The notes beneath the pieces were generated by a model, which saw only the letters and a program-made list of their open reading frames with translations, had not been told where the DNA came from and searched no databases. A stretch of DNA of 9,584 nt, taken from contig CAZQVN010000090.1 in NCBI GenBank assembly GCA_964596775.1, positions 1-9,584 on the forward strand. The letters run 5' to 3'. The number at the start of each line of letters is the position of its first letter. Position 1 is the stretch's first letter. Both the position numbers and the translations under genes were made by a program. Below are positions 7,128 to 9,584 of the stretch, in pieces. The stretch comes from CAZQVN01 sp964596775. Lineage in GTDB: Bacteria; Eisenbacteria; RBG-16-71-46; JABDJR01; JAWXBZ01.

Positions 7128-9514
7128 TGCAGATCAAACGTGATGACGAGGTCTTCGACGTCGAAGACCGCATGCCGCTGCTTCCCCTGCGCGACGTGGT
7201 CCTTTTTCCCTACATGACCACGCCGCTGCTGGTGGGGCGGGTGGCCAGCGTCAACGCCATCGAGTCCGCGGTGCAGCGCGACCGCATACTCTTCGCAACC
7301 TCGCAGGTGCGTTCCGACGACGTGGACCCCACGCGCGACGACCTCCACAAGGTGGGGACGATCGTCCGCATACTCCAGCTGTTCCGGCTTCCCGACGGCA
7401 CGATGCGCGTGCTCGTCGAGGGTCTCTGCCGGGCGCGGATCAAGCGGTTCCTCTCCTCGGAGGATTTTTTCCTCGTCAAGCTGGAACTGGCGCCGGACGA
7501 AAGTCCGGACACCAACGAACTCGAGGCGCTCATGCGCTCGGTCCTGGCCAGTTTCAACGAGTACGTGCACCTGAACCGCCGCATCTCCGACGACGTCCTG
7601 CTGACGGCCAACAACATCACCGACCCGAACACGCTCGCGTTTTCCATCGCCAGCCATCTCCTGGTGAAGGTGCCGACGAAGCAGGAAATCCTCGAGCTGG
7701 ACGACGCCGCGGCCCGGCTGAAGAAGCTGGGCGAGGTGCTCGTTTCCGAACTGGAGATCGTCAAGCTCGAGCGCAAGATCGAGGGGCAGGTCCGGAGCCA
7801 GGTTCACAAGAACCAGAAGGAGTTCTACCTCAACGAGCAGCTGAAGGCGATCCGCAAGGAACTCGGCTACCAGAACGAGTTCGCCTCCGAGATCGACGAA
7901 CTCGAGCGCGACATCAAGAAGGCCCGCATGCCGCGCGAGGTGAACGAGAAGGCGATGCGCGAACTGGACCGGCTGTCCAAGATGTCGTTCATGTCGCCGG
8001 AAGCCACCGTGCTGCGGAACTACCTGGACTGGCTCGTTGCGCTGCCGTGGAAGAAGCGCTCGTCGGACAACCTCGACCTCGAAGCGGTCCAGGCCTGCCT
8101 GGACGAGGATCACTTTGCGCTGAAAAAGGTCAAGGAGCGGGTCATCGAGTACCTGGCCGTGGTCAAGCTGTCGAAGTCGCTGCGCGGCCCGATCCTCTGT
8201 TTCGCGGGTCCTCCGGGCGTGGGCAAGACGTCGCTCGGAAAGTCGATCGCCCGGTCCCTCGGGCGCAAGTTCGTGCGGATGAGCCTCGGCGGCGTCAAGG
8301 ACGAGGCGGAGATCCGCGGTCACCGGCGCACCTACATCGGCTCGATGCCGGGCCGGATCGTCCAGGCGATGAAGCGGGCGGGCACGGTCAATCCGGTCAT
8401 CCTGCTCGACGAAGTGGACAAGCTCGGCTCGGACTACCGCGGCGACCCCTCGGCGGCGCTGCTCGAGGTCCTAGATCCCGAGCAGAACAGCGCGTTCAAC
8501 GATCACTACCTGGAAGTGGACTACGACCTGTCGCAGGTGCTGTTCATCACGACGGCCAATTACCTGTACAACGTGCCGGCTCCGCTGCGCGACCGGATGG
8601 AAGTGATCCAGCTGCCCGGCTACCTGGAGACGGAGAAGATCCAGATCGCGCGGAACTTCCTGGTGAAGAAGCAACTCGAGGCCTGCGGTCTCGGTCCCGA
8701 TGACGTGAAGATCGCCGAGCCGGCCCTCCGCAAGATCGTGTCGGAATACACCCGCGAGGCCGGCGTTCGCAACCTCGAGCGGGAAGTGGCCACCGTCTGC
8801 CGGAAGATCGCCCGGAAGAAGGCGTCCTCCGACATCAAGCTGCCGGTGACGGTCACTCCGGCGATGCTGCCGAAACTGCTCGGCCCGCCGCGCCATGTCG
8901 ACCAGACGCTGGAGATCGAGCGCCGCGTCGGCCTCGCCACCGGCCTGGCCTGGACGGAATCCGGCGGCGACGTCATGACGATCGAGGTGTCGATCCTCCC
9001 CGGAAAGGGGAAGCTGTCGACCACCGGAAAACTGGGCGAGGTCATGCGCGAGTCGGCGATGGCCGCGTTGTCCTACGCCCGGCGCATCTCGGGGTTCATG
9101 AACCTCGACAAGAATTTCTACCAGAGCATCGACATCCACATCCACGTGCCGGAAGGCGCCGTTCCCAAGGACGGCCCGTCGGCCGGCATCACAATGGCCG
9201 TGGCGCTGATCTCCGCGCTGACCGGCATCCCGTCGCTGCCGAACGTGGCGATGACGGGAGAGATCACGCTGCGCGGATCCGTGCTCCCGATCGGCGGGCT
9301 CACGGAAAAGTCGGTGGCCGCGAAGCGCGCCGGCATCAAGACGCTGATCATTCCCGTCGGCAACAAGAAGGACCTCGTGGAGATTCCCAAGGAAGTGCGC
9401 ACCGGATTGAAGATCATCCCGGTGGAGCACATGGACGAGGTGCTCGAGTACACGCTGCTCAAGACGGAGAAGTCGCCGGACTTCCGGCAGTCGAGGAACG
9501 CTACCGCTCACTGA
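7127..9514 (+). CDS. lon: ATP-dependent protease Lon (LonA type)
   Basis: A homohexameric AAA+ protease that degrades misfolded and selected regulatory proteins in the cytoplasm. The 795 residues match LonA (E. coli 784). The N-terminal substrate-binding domain runs from MPLLPLRDVVLFP to about residue 200, followed by a helical and coiled-coil linker (~200-300) containing EFYLNEQLKAIRKELG. Walker A is GPPGVGKT (361-368), Walker B VILLDEVDK (Asp428, Glu429), and the block GGVKDEAEIRGHRRTYIG (388-405) is typical. The protease domain has Ser685 (PKDGPSAG) and Lys728 (GGLTEKSVAAKRAG), 43 residues apart as in the E. coli Ser679-Lys722 dyad. No membrane insertion is present, so it is not LonB. It lies 37 bases after clpX and is probably cotranscribed. 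The SD is GGAG at 7115-7118. The tail after DEVLEYTL is short and variable. Confidence 0.96.
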   Translation: MQIKRDDEVFDVEDRMPLLPLRDVVLFPYMTTPLLVGRVASVNAIESAVQRDRILFATSQVRSDDVDPTRDDLHKVGTIVRILQLFRLPDGTMRVLVEGLCRARIKRFLSSEDFFLVKLELAPDESPDTNELEALMRSVLASFNEYVHLNRRISDDVLLTANNITDPNTLAFSIASHLLVKVPTKQEILELDDAAARLKKLGEVLVSELEIVKLERKIEGQVRSQVHKNQKEFYLNEQLKAIRKELGYQNEFASEIDELERDIKKARMPREVNEKAMRELDRLSKMSFMSPEATVLRNYLDWLVALPWKKRSSDNLDLEAVQACLDEDHFALKKVKERVIEYLAVVKLSKSLRGPILCFAGPPGVGKTSLGKSIARSLGRKFVRMSLGGVKDEAEIRGHRRTYIGSMPGRIVQAMKRAGTVNPVILLDEVDKLGSDYRGDPSAALLEVLDPEQNSAFNDHYLEVDYDLSQVLFITTANYLYNVPAPLRDRMEVIQLPGYLETEKIQIARNFLVKKQLEACGLGPDDVKIAEPALRKIVSEYTREAGVRNLEREVATVCRKIARKKASSDIKLPVTVTPAMLPKLLGPPRHVDQTLEIERRVGLATGLAWTESGGDVMTIEVSILPGKGKLSTTGKLGEVMRESAMAALSYARRISGFMNLDKNFYQSIDIHIHVPEGAVPKDGPSAGITMAVALISALTGIPSLPNVAMTGEITLRGSVLPIGGLTEKSVAAKRAGIKTLIIPVGNKKDLVEIPKEVRTGLKIIPVEHMDEVLEYTLLKTEKSPDFRQSRNATAH

Positions 9515-9540
9515 GGTGCTTCGCTGAGCCGGCGTTTTTT
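9504..9540 (+). terminator. Candidate intrinsic terminator after lon
   Basis: Six T (9535-9540) follow a GC-rich segment. One fold pairs CC-GCTCA (9504-9510, overlapping the last lon codons) with TGAGC-C-GG (9525-9532, one bulged C), with a 14-base loop. A competing fold pairs CGCT (9522-9525) with GGCG (9531-9534). Neither is strong, but the T-run right after the last gene supports termination here. Confidence 0.45.
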
Positions 9541-9584
9541 GTGCTCGGCTTGGGCCCGGTGCGGGAGCCGTCCCCCCGTCCGCG
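9541..9584. other. Window end, no feature recognised
   Basis: These 44 bases are GC-rich with a C-run near the end. CGGCT at 9546-9550 can pair with AGCCG at 9527-9531 around the T-run. No start codon with a ribosome site is visible. Confidence 0.5.

Overview
This is a GC-rich bacterial chromosome segment. Every gene reads on the + strand. It has three parts: a non-coding repeat region (1-674), a three-gene acyl-CoA cluster (675-3668), and a tRNA-Leu gene followed by protein-quality-control genes (3810-9514). Tight spacing, Shine-Dalgarno (SD) sites and core bacterial proteins make it bacterial. The tig-clpP-clpX-lon order occurs in many Gram-negative lineages, so I cannot name a phylum from this window alone.

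Region 1 (1-674) has no gene I can support. It holds a two-module repeat family. A ~75-bp module (A, 319-395) is flanked by inverted copies of a 32-bp core (B): one on the left at 287-318, and three tandem copies on the right across 400-535. A diverged, shortened, inverted copy of A lies at 7-58. The layout resembles a REPIN- or MITE-like non-autonomous element.

Region 2 encodes 3-hydroxyacyl-CoA dehydrogenase, enoyl-CoA hydratase and thiolase. These three steps interconvert two acetyl-CoA and crotonyl-CoA, or run the last steps of beta-oxidation. No acyl-CoA dehydrogenase, CoA transferase or PHB synthase is present, so the direction of flux is undecided. All catalytic residues are present.

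Region 3 starts with a recognisable extended -10 promoter and a class II tRNA-Leu(UAG) with an encoded CCA. Only 26 bases later comes trigger factor with a TTG start, then clpP, clpX and lon with short gaps. Trigger factor handles nascent chains at the ribosome exit, ClpX unfolds tagged substrates into ClpP, and Lon degrades misfolded proteins. A weak candidate terminator follows lon.

The best lead is in ClpP. The nucleophile Ser98 and His123 are in place, but the residue aligned with the catalytic Asp is Asn172 (codon AAC, 5716-5718). I know of one precedent, Listeria monocytogenes ClpP1. I found no mobile-element gene, CRISPR array, defence system or novel multi-gene system.
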